Shown: positions 38,841 to 48,214, counted from the first letter of the stretch. The stretch: DNA of 64,000 bases from WHTX01 sp038255145 (GCA_038255145.1 JBBSLP010000022.1:11661-75660), one strand, 5' to 3'. Numbers and translations: made by a program. The notes: generated from the letters alone by a model not told the origin.

Positions 38841-40181
38841 TCAGCCCGCCCCCCGGTGGCGGATGTGGCCCATGAGGTCACGCAGCTTGCCCAGGCCGGG
38901 CACCCGCACCGAGCGGTGCTCCTGCAGCGGATCCTCGTCGTAGCGCAGGGCCAGGTATAGGGCCTTGACCGTGCCCACCAGCGGGGTGGTCACCAGGGCC
39001 CCGGGCACCCCGGCCGCCGCCCCGCCGACGATGGCACCGATCATGGTGGCCACGGGGGACAGGTTCACCGCGTTGCCCACGACGGCCGGCTGGAGCACGT
39101 AGTTCTCGGTGTTCATGTACAGCAGGAAGAGGGCCAGGGCCAACAGGCCGGTCACCGGGCCCTGGGTGATGGCCAGGGTCACGAACAGGCTGCCGCCGAG
39201 CAGCCCGCCGATCTGGGGGATCAGGTTGGTCAACGAGACCCAGATGGCGGCCACGGGCGCCAGGGGCACCCCCAGGGCCAGGCCCACGACCAGGATGTAC
39301 GTACCGTTCATGACGGCCAGCAGCAGGGAGCCGGCGAAGTACCGGCCCAGCGTCAGGTAGAAGAGCCGACCCACCCAGTCGGCCCGCTCCCGGTGGCGTT
39401 CGGGCACCGCCCGCCGGGCCCGGGCCACGATGAGCTGGCCGTCGAGGAGGACGGCGAAGGTCACCAGCATGACCTCGACCACCCCGGTCAGCCCGCCCAC
39501 CACCCGGTCGACCAGACCGGTCACCGTGTCGGCGGTGATGCTGGTGGGCAGCTCGGCCAGGCGCCGCTGCACCTCCTCCGCGGCGTCGGCCCGTTCCAGG
39601 CGGGGTCCGACGACGGGCAGCTTGTAGAAGTCCTCCACCGTCTCGGGCAGCTGACGGCCGAACTGGGCCGCCTGGCGGGCTGCCGGCGGTCCCACGAAGG
39701 TGGCCAGGGCCACGAGCACGGCCAGGAAGCTGCCGCACACCACCGCCGCCGCCGCCCCCCGGCTCCACCGCCGGGCCTGCAACCGGCTGACGACCTGGTC
39801 GAAGGCCAGGGCCAGCACCAACCCGACCACGATCTTGGTGAGCGAGTCGACCGCCGATCGGGACAGCCCCAACAGTGCCCACACGGCGAGCACGGCCCCC
39901 ACGACGTAGAGCACGGTGGCCAGGTCGAGGTCGACGATGACGTCGCGTCGCCGCCGCACCACCTCGTCCCGCTCGGGGGTGGGCTCGAAGATCGGTTGGG
40001 GCTCGGGGGTGGGCTGGGAACTGACCCCGGCCCCTGACCGCGCCGTGGCCCCATCCGCAGGGTGCTCCTCGGCCCGCTCGGCCGGGCTGGCCCCCTCGAG
40101 CGGGGCGACGTCGTCGGGGTGGTCGCCGTCGCCGACCTCGGGGCCGGGCTGGGGGTCCTGGGCGTCGGGCGGCACGCGCAC
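38841..40181 (-). CDS. AI-2E (PerM) family transporter-like membrane protein
   Basis: AI-2 exporter (PerM) family protein, 446 aa. The first ~75 residues are a charged Pro/Glu/Asp-rich cytoplasmic tail, followed by eight predicted helices. The family's conserved region is at the C-terminal half: AIWVSLTNLIPQIGGLLGGSLF, then ATMIGAIVGGAAAGVPGALVTTPLV. Members export small molecules or Na+ in exchange for protons; the name AI-2 rests on E. coli TqsA and need not apply. The GTG at 40181 is uncertain because the N-terminus is low-complexity. It is divergent from a paralogue 11 nt away. Confidence 0.85.
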   Translation of the reverse strand: MRVPPDAQDPQPGPEVGDGDHPDDVAPLEGASPAERAEEHPADGATARSGAGVSSQPTPEPQPIFEPTPERDEVVRRRRDVIVDLDLATVLYVVGAVLAVWALLGLSRSAVDSLTKIVVGLVLALAFDQVVSRLQARRWSRGAAAAVVCGSFLAVLVALATFVGPPAARQAAQFGRQLPETVEDFYKLPVVGPRLERADAAEEVQRRLAELPTSITADTVTGLVDRVVGGLTGVVEVMLVTFAVLLDGQLIVARARRAVPERHRERADWVGRLFYLTLGRYFAGSLLLAVMNGTYILVVGLALGVPLAPVAAIWVSLTNLIPQIGGLLGGSLFVTLAITQGPVTGLLALALFLLYMNTENYVLQPAVVGNAVNLSPVATMIGAIVGGAAAGVPGALVTTPLVGTVKALYLALRYDEDPLQEHRSVRVPGLGKLRDLMGHIRHRGAG

Positions 40182-40191
40182 GTAACTTACG
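40181..40191. promoter_or_regulatory. Palindromic divergent promoter between AI-2E genes
   Basis: CGTAA-C-TTACG, an 11-nt palindrome holding opposed TANNTT boxes: TAACTT for the plus gene (4 nt to ATG 40193) and TAAGTT on the minus strand. Spacing is shorter than elsewhere, so assignment is weak. Confidence 0.4.
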
Positions 40192-40192
40192 C

Positions 40193-41308
40193 ATGTTGAC
40201 CGCCCCGGACCCGCACCCCCGCCGCGATTGGAGCGCCGAGCGGGTGCGCGTCACCGCACTGTCGGTGGGTCTGGCCACGTTGGCCCTCGTCGGGGCCATG
40301 GTGGCCCGCAACGTGTTCGTCGTCGCCCACCGCCCCATCAGCTGGGTGGTGGCCGCCGCTGTGGTCGCCGCCCTGTTCGACCCCGTCATCGACGTCCTCG
40401 GCCGGCGCATCAAGCGGGGCCCGGCCATCATCGTCACCCTGCTGGCCATCGGCCTGCTGGCCGGTTCGGTGGGGGTGGGCGTGTTCACCGACCTGCACCA
40501 CCAGCTCGACGAGCTCCAGGTCAGCCTGCCCGACGCTGCCACCCGCATCGAACGGGACGAGTCGCTGGGCCAGGTGGCCCGTGACGTGCGCCTGACCGAG
40601 CTGGTCGGCGAGCTCATCACCCGCATCGACGGGCGGGTGTCGACGTCGAGCACCCTGCAGCAGGCCGCAGGCACGGCCCCGGCGTACTTCGTGTCCCTGG
40701 TGCTGGTGGTGTTCTTCTGGCTGTGGGGTCGACGCATCTTCGACGGCGGCATCGCCCAGCTGTCGGGCACGGACCGCCGGGCCCGGGTCGAGCGCCGGGT
40801 GCTGGTCGCCCTGCGCCGGTCCCAGCGCTACAGCCTGGCCGTGTTGGCCCAGGCCGTGGTGGTGGGCGTGGTGGGCGCAGGCCTGGCCTGGTGGGCCGAC
40901 CTGCCCACCCCCGCCGTCCTCGGCCTGGTGCTGGCCGTCGCCAGCCTCATCCCCCTCATCGGGGTGCTGTTCGGCGCCGTCCCCCTGCTGCTGCTGTCCG
41001 CGGCCTTTGCGTCGGCCACCACGACGATGGCCCTGGGGTTGGCCCTGGTGGGTGTGGAGCTGGCCACGGTGCTGGTGGGCCGGCGCCTGGTCGAGCCCCA
41101 CAGCCTGAGGGTAGGTCCCGCGCTGATCGTGGTCGTGGGCATGGTGGGGGCCGACATCTACGGCCTGGGTGGCGCCGTGTACGGCGTCCTGCTGGCCACC
41201 TTCGGCGTGGCCCTGCTCGACGTGTGGACGGCCGACGACGGCGGCGATGACGGCGGGGCGGCGGTCGATGCCGGCACCGCCGACCCACCGGCGGTGCGGT
41301 CGGCCTAG
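40193..41308 (+). CDS. AI-2E (PerM) family transporter-like membrane protein, paralogue
   Basis: Second PerM-family protein, 371 aa with about eight helices and little tail. PISWVVAAAVVAALFDPVID and the C-terminal LAVASLIPLIGVLFGAVP and VVVGMVGADIYGLGGAVYG match the family. Its stop overlaps the end of the convergent eis gene. The paired divergent arrangement and different tail suggest two related exporters with shared control. Confidence 0.82.
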   Translation: MLTAPDPHPRRDWSAERVRVTALSVGLATLALVGAMVARNVFVVAHRPISWVVAAAVVAALFDPVIDVLGRRIKRGPAIIVTLLAIGLLAGSVGVGVFTDLHHQLDELQVSLPDAATRIERDESLGQVARDVRLTELVGELITRIDGRVSTSSTLQQAAGTAPAYFVSLVLVVFFWLWGRRIFDGGIAQLSGTDRRARVERRVLVALRRSQRYSLAVLAQAVVVGVVGAGLAWWADLPTPAVLGLVLAVASLIPLIGVLFGAVPLLLLSAAFASATTTMALGLALVGVELATVLVGRRLVEPHSLRVGPALIVVVGMVGADIYGLGGAVYGVLLATFGVALLDVWTADDGGDDGGAAVDAGTADPPAVRSA

Positions 41309-42531
41309 AACCAGGTGGCCAGGTGGGGTGGGGGGTCGCTGACGAAGAGGCGGTCCACAGCCGCAGCGGCACCGGCCACCAGCTCGGTGGCCCGGCGGGC
41401 CCGGACCAGGGTGGTGGCCCGCACCCCGCCCAGCAGCAACGAGCCCAGCTCGGAGCGGCCCAGCTCGAGGTGGGCGGGGCCATCGAAAAGGGACACGTCG
41501 GCGCCGTCGGGCCCGGCATCGACGGCCAGCACCGTCCCCTCCACGTCGAGCACCACCCGGCCGCGGCCCGAGTAGCCCCGTCCGGCCAGGGCGGCCACGG
41601 CGTCGAGGGGGCACACCCACAGGGCGTGGCGCTCGTCGATGATGCGCACGGCCCGGGGGTCGTCCAACTGCCAGGGCAGGGGGTCGGCCCCGTCGAAGAG
41701 CTCGAAGTCGATGGGGCCCACCAGATCGATGCCCAGCAGCAGCCGCCACAGGGCCTCCTGGCCGGTGGCGGTGGCGCTGACCAGGTCGTCGAGCACCAGT
41801 CGGTGGGCGGGGTGGCCGTGGTCCCACACCTGTTCGACGGTGTAGCGGGCGAAGCCGTCGACCACGCCCGAGGCGTCCTCGTGCACCACCCACTGGGGGG
41901 CGGGGTCGATGAGCACCCGCTTCCACCACGGGTCGCGCCGGCTGACCGCCCCCGCCCGGGCGGCGCGGTAGCGCTCGTACGCGGGGCGGCACAGCTCGGT
42001 CACCTCCCCGGCCCGCACGTAGCGACAGCGGCCCCGGCCGGCGACATCATCCTCGAGCCCGGCGTCGAAGCGGGCGCCCCGCCTATCGATGCGCACGGTG
42101 TAGCGGGTCGTGGCCACCCCGTAGCCGAACCGCCGGTAGATGGCGGCCTCGGAGGCGGTGAGCACGGCTACGGGCCGGCCGGCGGCCGCCGTGGTCTCGT
42201 GGGCCAGGCCCATGAGCTCGGCGGCCACACCCTGGCGGCGATGGCTGGCGGCCACGGACACCCAGGTGACCCCCGAAGCGGCCAACGGCCTGGGCCCGGG
42301 CACGGTCAGCTCGAAGTCGCGCAGACCGACGAAGCCGACCGCCTCGCCCCCGTCGACGGCGACCCATCCGTCCATGTCGGCCAGGTCGGCCAGGGCCACG
42401 GGGGTGGCTGCGCCGTAGCGGAAGCTGAAGCCCCGCTCATCCTGGCGGACCACGTCGGCGGGGTCGACATCACGCAGCGACCTGATCTCGAGCACGTCGG
42501 GATCATGGACGGCGGTGCCGGCCACCGCCAT
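41305..42531 (-). CDS. Eis-family GNAT N-acetyltransferase, intact copy
   Basis: Full-length Eis-type acetyltransferase (408 aa): GNAT domain (1-~150) with the acetyl-CoA loop VSVAASHRRQGVAAELM, a second GNAT-like domain (~155-285) and an SCP2-like C-terminal domain. Ends in ATWF; in Eis the C-terminal Phe carboxylate acts as catalytic base, and a terminal Phe is present here. Characterised Eis acetylates aminoglycosides and protein lysines. Two damaged copies lie immediately upstream. Start at 42531 as GTG/ATG is not certain but the N-terminus DVLEIRSLRDVDPADVVRQ fits the family. Confidence 0.86.
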   Translation of the reverse strand: MAVAGTAVHDPDVLEIRSLRDVDPADVVRQDERGFSFRYGAATPVALADLADMDGWVAVDGGEAVGFVGLRDFELTVPGPRPLAASGVTWVSVAASHRRQGVAAELMGLAHETTAAAGRPVAVLTASEAAIYRRFGYGVATTRYTVRIDRRGARFDAGLEDDVAGRGRCRYVRAGEVTELCRPAYERYRAARAGAVSRRDPWWKRVLIDPAPQWVVHEDASGVVDGFARYTVEQVWDHGHPAHRLVLDDLVSATATGQEALWRLLLGIDLVGPIDFELFDGADPLPWQLDDPRAVRIIDERHALWVCPLDAVAALAGRGYSGRGRVVLDVEGTVLAVDAGPDGADVSLFDGPAHLELGRSELGSLLLGGVRATTLVRARRATELVAGAAAAVDRLFVSDPPPHLATWF

Positions 42532-42536
42532 CGGGT

Positions 42537-43620
42537 TCAGAAGCCGGTGGCCAGGTGGGGTGGCGGATCGGTGGCGAACAGTCGGTCCCCGGCCGCGGCA
42601 CCCCCGGGGGCCGCTTCACCCGCCCGCCGGGCCCGGACCAGGGCCGTGGCCCGCACCCCGCCCAGCAGCAGGGCGCCGAGGTCAGCTGCGGTCAGGACCA
42701 GGTCAGGGCCGCCGTCGACCACGGCGACCTCGGCGCCGTCGGGGCCGGCGGCGACCGCCAACCGGGTGCCGTCGACGTCGAGCACCACCCGCCCGGTGCC
42801 GGCGTACCCCCGACCGGCCAGGGCGGCCCCGACGTCGAGGGGACAGACCCACAGGCCGTCGCGCTGGTCCACCACCCGCACCACCCGCTGATCGACGAGC
42901 TGGGCGGGCATGGGGTCCGCAGCGTCGAACCAGGCGAACTCGATGGTGCCTACCAGGTCGATGCCCAGCAACATCCGCCACAGCGCCTCCTGAGCGTTGG
43001 CCGTGGCCCCCACCAGGTCTTCGAGCAGCAGCAGGTGGTCGGGATGGCCGTGGCCCCACTCCGCGACGATGGAGTACCGGGCGAAGCCGTAGACCTCACC
43101 GGCGGCGTCCTCGTGCACGACCATCCACTGCTTGGCATCGACGAGGGCGCGCCGCCACCACGTGTCCCGGCGCGGCATCGGCGAGGGCGATGTAGCGACA
43201 GCTCCCGGGGTCCGCGAGGTCCACGTCGAAGCGGGCGGCCCGGGTGTCGATGCGCACGGTGGGGCGGACCGAGGCCACGCCGTAGCCGAAGCGGCGGTAG
43301 ATGCCCGCTTCCGACGCAGTCAGGGTGGCTAGCAGAGGCCCGGCCTCCCGGGCCGAATCGTGGGTCCGGGCCATGAGCTCAGCGGCCAGACCGCGACGAC
43401 GGTGGGAGGCGGCGACCGACACCCAGGTGATGCCGACGGCGGCCAACCGCCTCGGGCCGGGCATGGTCACCTCGAAGGGGTGGGAGCCGACGACCTGGCC
43501 ACGATCCACGGCCACCCAGCCGTCGAGAGCGGCCGCGTCGGCCAGCGCTTCGGCGGTGCCGTCGCCGTGGTGCATGCCGAAGCCGCGCTCGGACCGCGCC
43601 AGCACGTCGGCGGGGTCGAC
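42537..43620 (-). pseudogene. Eis-family acetyltransferase, damaged copy 2
   Basis: Contains the N-terminal half (GNAT loop VSVAASHRRRGLAAELM near 43410) in one frame down to CRYIALADA, then a C-terminal half in another frame from MPRRDTWWRRALVDAK (ATG 43178) to the end DPPPHLATGF. Around 20 codons linking the two halves are missing near 43170-43180. At the 5' side it is fused to the tail of copy 1 at LFVVDPADVL (43612-43620) and lacks about 11 N-terminal codons. Without a start of its own it probably does not make a full enzyme; the 213-aa C-terminal half alone (42537-43178) could still be translated. Confidence 0.8.
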
Positions 43621-44099
43621 GACGAACAGGCGGTCGACGGCCGCGGCCGCGCCAGGATGCCCCTCGGCGACACGGCGGGCCCGGATCAGGGTGGTGGCCC
43701 GCACCCCACCGGGCAGCAGGGATCCCAGCTCGGACCGGCCCAGCACCAGGTCCGGGCGGTCGGACAACGGCGTGACCTCGGCCCCCTCCGGGGTGGCGTC
43801 GACGGCCACGGTGGTGCCGTCGACGTCGAGCACGACCCGGCCGGAGGCCGCGTAGCCCCGCCCGGCCAGGGCCCCGGCCACATCGAGGGGGCACAGCCAC
43901 AGCCCGTCACGCTCGTAGAGCACGTCCACGGCCCGGGCATCGGTCAGCTGCCAGGGCAGGGCGTCGGCCACGTCGAACTGGTCGATGGACACGGTGGCGG
44001 CCAGGTCCAGGGCCAGCACGACCCGCCACAACGCCCCCGCTCGTCCTGGCGCAGCACGTCGAAGGGGTCGACGTCGGCCAGGGCCTTGATCTCGATCAT
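43621..44099 (-). pseudogene. Eis-family acetyltransferase, damaged copy 1 (N-tip plus C-half)
   Basis: Starts MIEIKALADVDPFDVLRQDERG (ATG 44099), then jumps near 44030-44045 into the C-terminal half at ALWRVVLALDLAATVSID in another frame, ending DRLFVVDP. About 220 residues in the middle are missing. The C-half frame continues in frame into copy 2, giving an open frame of C-half then GNAT half. Codon use of the parts is normal, so the damage is recent or an assembly artefact. Confidence 0.75.
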
Positions 44100-44228
44100 C
44101 GGGCCGATCCTCCACGGTCGGCCGCACGGCCGCCATCGAGGTCGTCCCGGTGACCGGTCGCCGTCGCCAGGGAGGCCGGCCCCGCCGCACCTTGCGGCCG
44201 CACACCCCGGCTGCCAGCGTGTGCGGCG

Positions 44229-45233
44229 ATGAGCACCCGTCGCCGCCCCATCGACGTCGACGCCTACGCCGAGGGGGTGCTGGCCGGTGACCGCACCGCC
44301 CTGGGCCGGGCCATCACCCTGGTGGAGAGCCGCCGCCCCGACCACGCCGCCCAGGCCCAGGAGCTGCTCGTCCGCCTGCTGCCCCACGCCGGCGCCTCGC
44401 AGCGGGTGGGCATCACCGGGGTTCCCGGGGTGGGCAAGTCGACCTTCATCGACGCCTTCGGCACCAACCTGACCGGGGCGGGCCACCGGGTGGCCGTGCT
44501 CGCCGTGGACCCGTCCTCGTCACGCACCGGGGGTTCGATCCTCGGCGACAAGACCCGCATGGAGCGGCTCTCGGTCGACCCCGCCGCCTTCGTCCGCCCC
44601 TCCCCCGCCGCGGGCACCCTGGGCGGCGTCACCCGGGCCACCCGGGAGTCGATCGTGGTCGTCGAGGCCGCCGGCTACGACGTCGTCCTCGTGGAGACGG
44701 TGGGGGTGGGCCAGTCCGAGACCGTGGTCTCCGAGATGGTCGACTTCTTCCTCGTGCTCATGCTGGCCGGGGCGGGCGACGAGCTGCAGGGCATCAAGAA
44801 GGGCATCCTCGAACTGGCCGACCTGGTGGCGGTGAACAAGGCCGAGGGCGACAACGTGGCCCGAGCCCGCAACGCCGCCCACGACTACGCCACCGCCCTG
44901 CACCTGGTGGCCCCGCCCACCGCCCTGTGGCATCCCCCGGTGCTGACGTGCTCGGGCCTGCGCAACGAGGGCCTCGATACCATCTGGGACCAGATCACCA
45001 GGCACCACGAGGTCATGGACGGCGCCGGCGAGTTCGCCGCCCGCCGTCAGACCCAGCAGCTGCGCTGGATGTGGTCCATGGTCGACGAGCGCCTGATGAC
45101 CGCCCTGCGGGCCCACCCGGAGGTGGCCGGTCGGATCCCCGCCATCGAGGCCGAGGTGCGGGCGGGCCGGCTGACGGCGACGCTGGCCGCCAACCAGCTG
45201 CTGCAGGCCTTCGGCCTGACCATCTTCGACTGA
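44229..45233 (+). CDS. meaB: Methylmalonyl-CoA mutase-associated GTPase MeaB
   Basis: MeaB/ArgK-type G3E GTPase (334 aa) that guards methylmalonyl-CoA mutase, gating cobalamin loading and protecting the radical enzyme. Walker A GVPGVGKST (K70), AVDPSSSRTGGSILGDK, the VETVGVGQSE switch region, and NKAEGDN (N-K-x-E in place of NKxD). The C-terminal arm for dimerisation follows from about residue 265. Divergent from the eis remnants and separated from mutAB by 5.5 kb of unrelated genes. Confidence 0.95.
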   Translation: MSTRRRPIDVDAYAEGVLAGDRTALGRAITLVESRRPDHAAQAQELLVRLLPHAGASQRVGITGVPGVGKSTFIDAFGTNLTGAGHRVAVLAVDPSSSRTGGSILGDKTRMERLSVDPAAFVRPSPAAGTLGGVTRATRESIVVVEAAGYDVVLVETVGVGQSETVVSEMVDFFLVLMLAGAGDELQGIKKGILELADLVAVNKAEGDNVARARNAAHDYATALHLVAPPTALWHPPVLTCSGLRNEGLDTIWDQITRHHEVMDGAGEFAARRQTQQLRWMWSMVDERLMTALRAHPEVAGRIPAIEAEVRAGRLTATLAANQLLQAFGLTIFD

Positions 45234-45430
45234 GTTTCATGGCCTTGGGCCGCGGGGCCGCGGGGCCGCCGGGCTGAGGACGCCCACCGGCCCGGTCAGG
45301 ACCCGTGGGGATCCCAGCCGGGCCGGGTGCGAGGGCGGTACAGGTGCGGAAGCCTGTGGGTGTGCTCTGCTGTGCGCTGCGGAACGCTTGCGGTAGGGGC
45401 GGGGAGGACTTGCCGTAGAGGCGGAGAGGG

Positions 45431-46339
45431 TCAGTAGGCGTAGGGGCAGGTGTTGGCCTGGGGGTTGGCACCCGCCGTCGAGGCCACCCAGGTGAGGGGT
45501 TCACCGGTGTCCATCTTGTTGCACAGCACCACGGCGGGGCCCATGGCCATGAGCGGGCCCCAGGTGTAGGTGCCGTTGCGGATGACGTTGTTCCAGATGC
45601 GCACGTTGGTGGGGGCATCGCAGCAACCGCCCAGGGCGTTGCCGGCCATCACGTACACGGCGAACCCGCCGCCGGCGATGACGTTGTTCTCGATGATCAG
45701 GTCGTCGATGGGAGCCAGGTCCGACTTGATCATGATGGCCGAGGTCTCACCTTTGCGGTGCTCGAGCAGGTTGTTGCGGATGAAGGCGTTGCGGCCGCCG
45801 ACCATCTGGATGAGGTCGTTGTGCTCGCCGGGCCGGTTGGTGAGGCCGTGGATCCAGCTGCCCTGCACGGTCGAGCCCGTGCTGAGGAACACCCCGTCGG
45901 TGACGTTGGTGATCTCGCTGTCGATGACGGCGTAGGCGCCGTCGGACCACACCCCGGTCCCGGCGGGGTCGGCCCCGCCCTGGAGCAGGCTGCTGATGAT
46001 GTTCATGCCCTGCACGCCGGCCTGGCTGACGATGGCGTTCTGGCCCGAGCAGGTGATGCGGCTGCGCACGATGGTGACGTTGGGGGCCAGCACCTTCACG
46101 CAGCCGTTGATGTCGAGCGAGTCGATCACCTGGCCGGGGATGGTGATGGTCAAGGGGCCCGACGGCGTCAGCGGTGTGCCCGGCGGCAGGCCGTAGGCCA
46201 CCTGGGGCCCGTAGACCAGGGCACCGGCCACCGAGGGGGACACGAACTGGGCGGCGGCAGCCAACAGTGCGGTCAACAAGGTGAGCACGAGCGCCGGGCG
46301 GGTGAACCGGCGACGTCCAGAGGGAGCGGCGGGCGTCAT
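45431..46339 (-). CDS. Secreted right-handed beta-helix protein
   Basis: Exported protein of 302 aa with a signal peptide (residues ~1-40, RRRFTRPALVLTLLTALLAAAA). The rest has parallel beta-helix repeats rich in Asn and Val/Ile: ITIPGQVIDSLDINGC, VLAPNVTIVRSRI, NIISSLLQG, RNAFIRNNLLE and IIENNVIAGGGFAVYV. This fold appears in pectin lyases and other polysaccharide-binding enzymes; the catalytic residues cannot be named. Cysteines in CC and the C-terminal NTCPYAY may form disulfides. TACATT sits 8 nt before the ATG. Confidence 0.82.
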   Translation of the reverse strand: MTPAAPSGRRRFTRPALVLTLLTALLAAAAQFVSPSVAGALVYGPQVAYGLPPGTPLTPSGPLTITIPGQVIDSLDINGCVKVLAPNVTIVRSRITCSGQNAIVSQAGVQGMNIISSLLQGGADPAGTGVWSDGAYAVIDSEITNVTDGVFLSTGSTVQGSWIHGLTNRPGEHNDLIQMVGGRNAFIRNNLLEHRKGETSAIMIKSDLAPIDDLIIENNVIAGGGFAVYVMAGNALGGCCDAPTNVRIWNNVIRNGTYTWGPLMAMGPAVVLCNKMDTGEPLTWVASTAGANPQANTCPYAY

Positions 46340-46347
46340 GGTTTCGA

Positions 46348-46353
46348 AATGTA
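46348..46353 (-). promoter_or_regulatory. -10 box of the beta-helix gene
   Basis: TACATT on the minus strand, 8 nt from ATG 46339. Confidence 0.5.
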
Positions 46354-46589
46354 TCGGCGCGGGGACGCTTCACCCACACCGATCCCCCACCTGGCCCCGC
46401 TAACACCTCTAGCTGGTTGTTTATTCGCACCAACGCACCAAGAGTGGTCAAAAGACCGCTTCGCGTAACGAACGTCACGACATCTGTTCGCAACACCTGG
46501 TTCCACCTGGGGGTTCGTCGGGGGGGGGACCGCGCCCGGGCGTCGCCGCACCGCAACACGGACGAGACACCGTTCTGGATCGGCGCCCG

Positions 46590-46595
46590 TAGCGT
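46590..46595 (+). promoter_or_regulatory. -10 box of the NfeD-SPFH operon
   Basis: TAGCGT, 8 nt before ATG 46604. Confidence 0.5.
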
Positions 46596-46603
46596 TGGCG
46601 CCG

Positions 46604-47089
46604 ATGCGTTCGCCGGAGATGTGGCGTTGGATCTGGCTCGTGACCAGCGCCGTCTTCCTGACCGGCGAGCTCCTGACCCCGGGCACGTTCTTCCTCGTGT
46701 GCTTCGCCATCGGTGCCGCCCTGGCCGCGGCCCTGGCCTTCCTGGGCGTGGGCGTGGCCGTCGAGTGGGTGGCCTTCCTGGCCGGCTCCGCCGCCGCCTT
46801 CGGCGCCTTCTTCCCCCTCCGTCGCCGCCTCGACCGGGGCCTGCCCCAGGAGGGCTTCGGCGCCGGCCGCCTCATCGGCCAAGCCGCCGTCGTCACCCGG
46901 GCCCTGCCCGCCGGTGATGCCGGCATGGTGCGCGTCGGCCGTGAGGAGTGGCGGGCCGAGGCGGCCGACGGCTCGGCGGTGGCCGAGGGCGCCGTCGTTT
47001 CGGTCATCGAGGTGCGCGGCACCCGGGTCATCGTCGGACCACCAGGGCCACCGGAAGCGGTGGCCCCCAACCCCTGGGAGCTCCCCTGA
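46604..47089 (+). CDS. NfeD-like membrane protein
   Basis: Short NfeD-family protein (161 aa) with three hydrophobic helices (residues ~7-27, 28-48, 52-72) and a C-terminal OB-fold domain (AVVTRALPAGDAGMVRVGREEWRA, then VVSVIEVRGTRVIV). NfeD proteins act with SPFH proteins in membrane quality control or microdomain formation. ATG 46604 is preferred over a TTG nine bases earlier. Overlaps the SPFH gene by TGATG. Confidence 0.87.
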   Translation: MRSPEMWRWIWLVTSAVFLTGELLTPGTFFLVCFAIGAALAAALAFLGVGVAVEWVAFLAGSAAAFGAFFPLRRRLDRGLPQEGFGAGRLIGQAAVVTRALPAGDAGMVRVGREEWRAEAADGSAVAEGAVVSVIEVRGTRVIVGPPGPPEAVAPNPWELP

Positions 47090-48111
47090 TGGGCGTCCTC
47101 ATCGCCGTGCTCGTCATCCTCGCCATCGTGCTGTTCGTCGTCATCGGGGCGTCGGTGCGCATCGTGCGGCCGTACGAGCGCGGCGTCGTCGAGTTCCTGG
47201 GCAAGTACCAGAGCACCTATGACCCCGGCCTGCGCCTGCTCTTCCCCTTCGTGCAGAGGATGCGGGTGGTGGACATGCGCGAACAGGTCGTCGACGTGGC
47301 CCCCCAGGAGGTCATCACCAAGGACAACGTGGTCGTGTCGGTGGATGCCGTCATCTACTACGAGCCCACCGACCCCCAGCGCCTGACCTACAACGTGGCC
47401 AACTTCATGCTCGCCATCACCAAGCTGGCCCAGACCAACGTGCGCAACCTGGTCGGTGACATGCAGCTCGACGAGGCCCTCACCTCGCGGGACACCATCA
47501 ACACCCACCTGCGCGAGATCCTCGACGACGCCACCGACAAGTGGGGGGTCAAGGTGGTGCGGGTGGAGATCCAGCGCATCGATCCCCCGGCCGACGTCAT
47601 GCACGCCATGCACGAGCAGATGAAGGCCGAGCGCACCCGTCGGGCCCTCGTCACCCAGGCCACCGGTGACCGTGAGGCCTCCATCACCCGGGCCGAGGGC
47701 GAGCGCCAGGCCGCCATCCTGCAGGGCGAGGCCAACAAGCAGCGCAACATCCTGTCCTCCGAAGGCGAGGCCCAGGCCGCCCGCACCCTGGCCGACGCCG
47801 AGCGCTACCGCCTCCAGGCCGTGGCCGAGGGCCAGGGGTCGGCCATCCGCCAGGTGTTCACCGCCATCCACGACGGCAACCCCACGGCCGACGTGCTCGT
47901 GCTCAAGTACTTCGAGGCCCTCCAGGCCGTGGCCAACGGCCGGGCCACCAAGGTGTTCCTGCCCTCGGACCCCTCGGGCATGCTCCAGCAGCTGGCCGGA
48001 CTGGCCGAGGTCGTGCGCAACGTGCCCACGCAGGAGGGCCAGCCCACTGCGGCCCGGCCCCCCGTCCCGGCACCGGCCCCGCCCATCCCCCCCATGCCCC
48101 GCCCCCTGTGA
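47089..48111 (+). CDS. SPFH/band 7 (stomatin-like) protein
   Basis: Stomatin/QmcA-like membrane-associated protein of 340 aa. An N-terminal helix (3-23), SPFH domain (~25-185: PYERGVVEFLGKYQSTYDPGL, VVDMREQVVDVAPQEVITKD) and a coiled-coil region (~190-265, with EAxAxxxxxAxAxRxxL patterns) that drives oligomers. The end is Pro-rich. Forms an operon with nfeD; together they likely organise a membrane microdomain or act with a protease absent from this window. Confidence 0.92.
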   Translation: MGVLIAVLVILAIVLFVVIGASVRIVRPYERGVVEFLGKYQSTYDPGLRLLFPFVQRMRVVDMREQVVDVAPQEVITKDNVVVSVDAVIYYEPTDPQRLTYNVANFMLAITKLAQTNVRNLVGDMQLDEALTSRDTINTHLREILDDATDKWGVKVVRVEIQRIDPPADVMHAMHEQMKAERTRRALVTQATGDREASITRAEGERQAAILQGEANKQRNILSSEGEAQAARTLADAERYRLQAVAEGQGSAIRQVFTAIHDGNPTADVLVLKYFEALQAVANGRATKVFLPSDPSGMLQQLAGLAEVVRNVPTQEGQPTAARPPVPAPAPPIPPMPRPL

Positions 48112-48201
48112 TCGGCCCGGGCCACCACGGGCACGGCTGACGCCTGTGTGAACGCCACGCGCGGCGAGGCCCCCAGCGGCTGCTACGGCAGCGGAGGTGG
48201 G

Positions 48202-48207
48202 TACGCT
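48202..48207 (+). promoter_or_regulatory. -10 box of the MarR gene
   Basis: TACGCT, 7 nt before GTG 48215; supports this start over the GTG at 48197. Confidence 0.5.
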
Positions 48208-48214
48208 CGCCCCC

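Noticed and set aside
48197..48214. GTG 48197 as MarR start
   Set aside because: It overlaps the probable promoter (TACGCT at 48202), and GTG 48215 fits both the leaderless spacing and the usual N-terminus.
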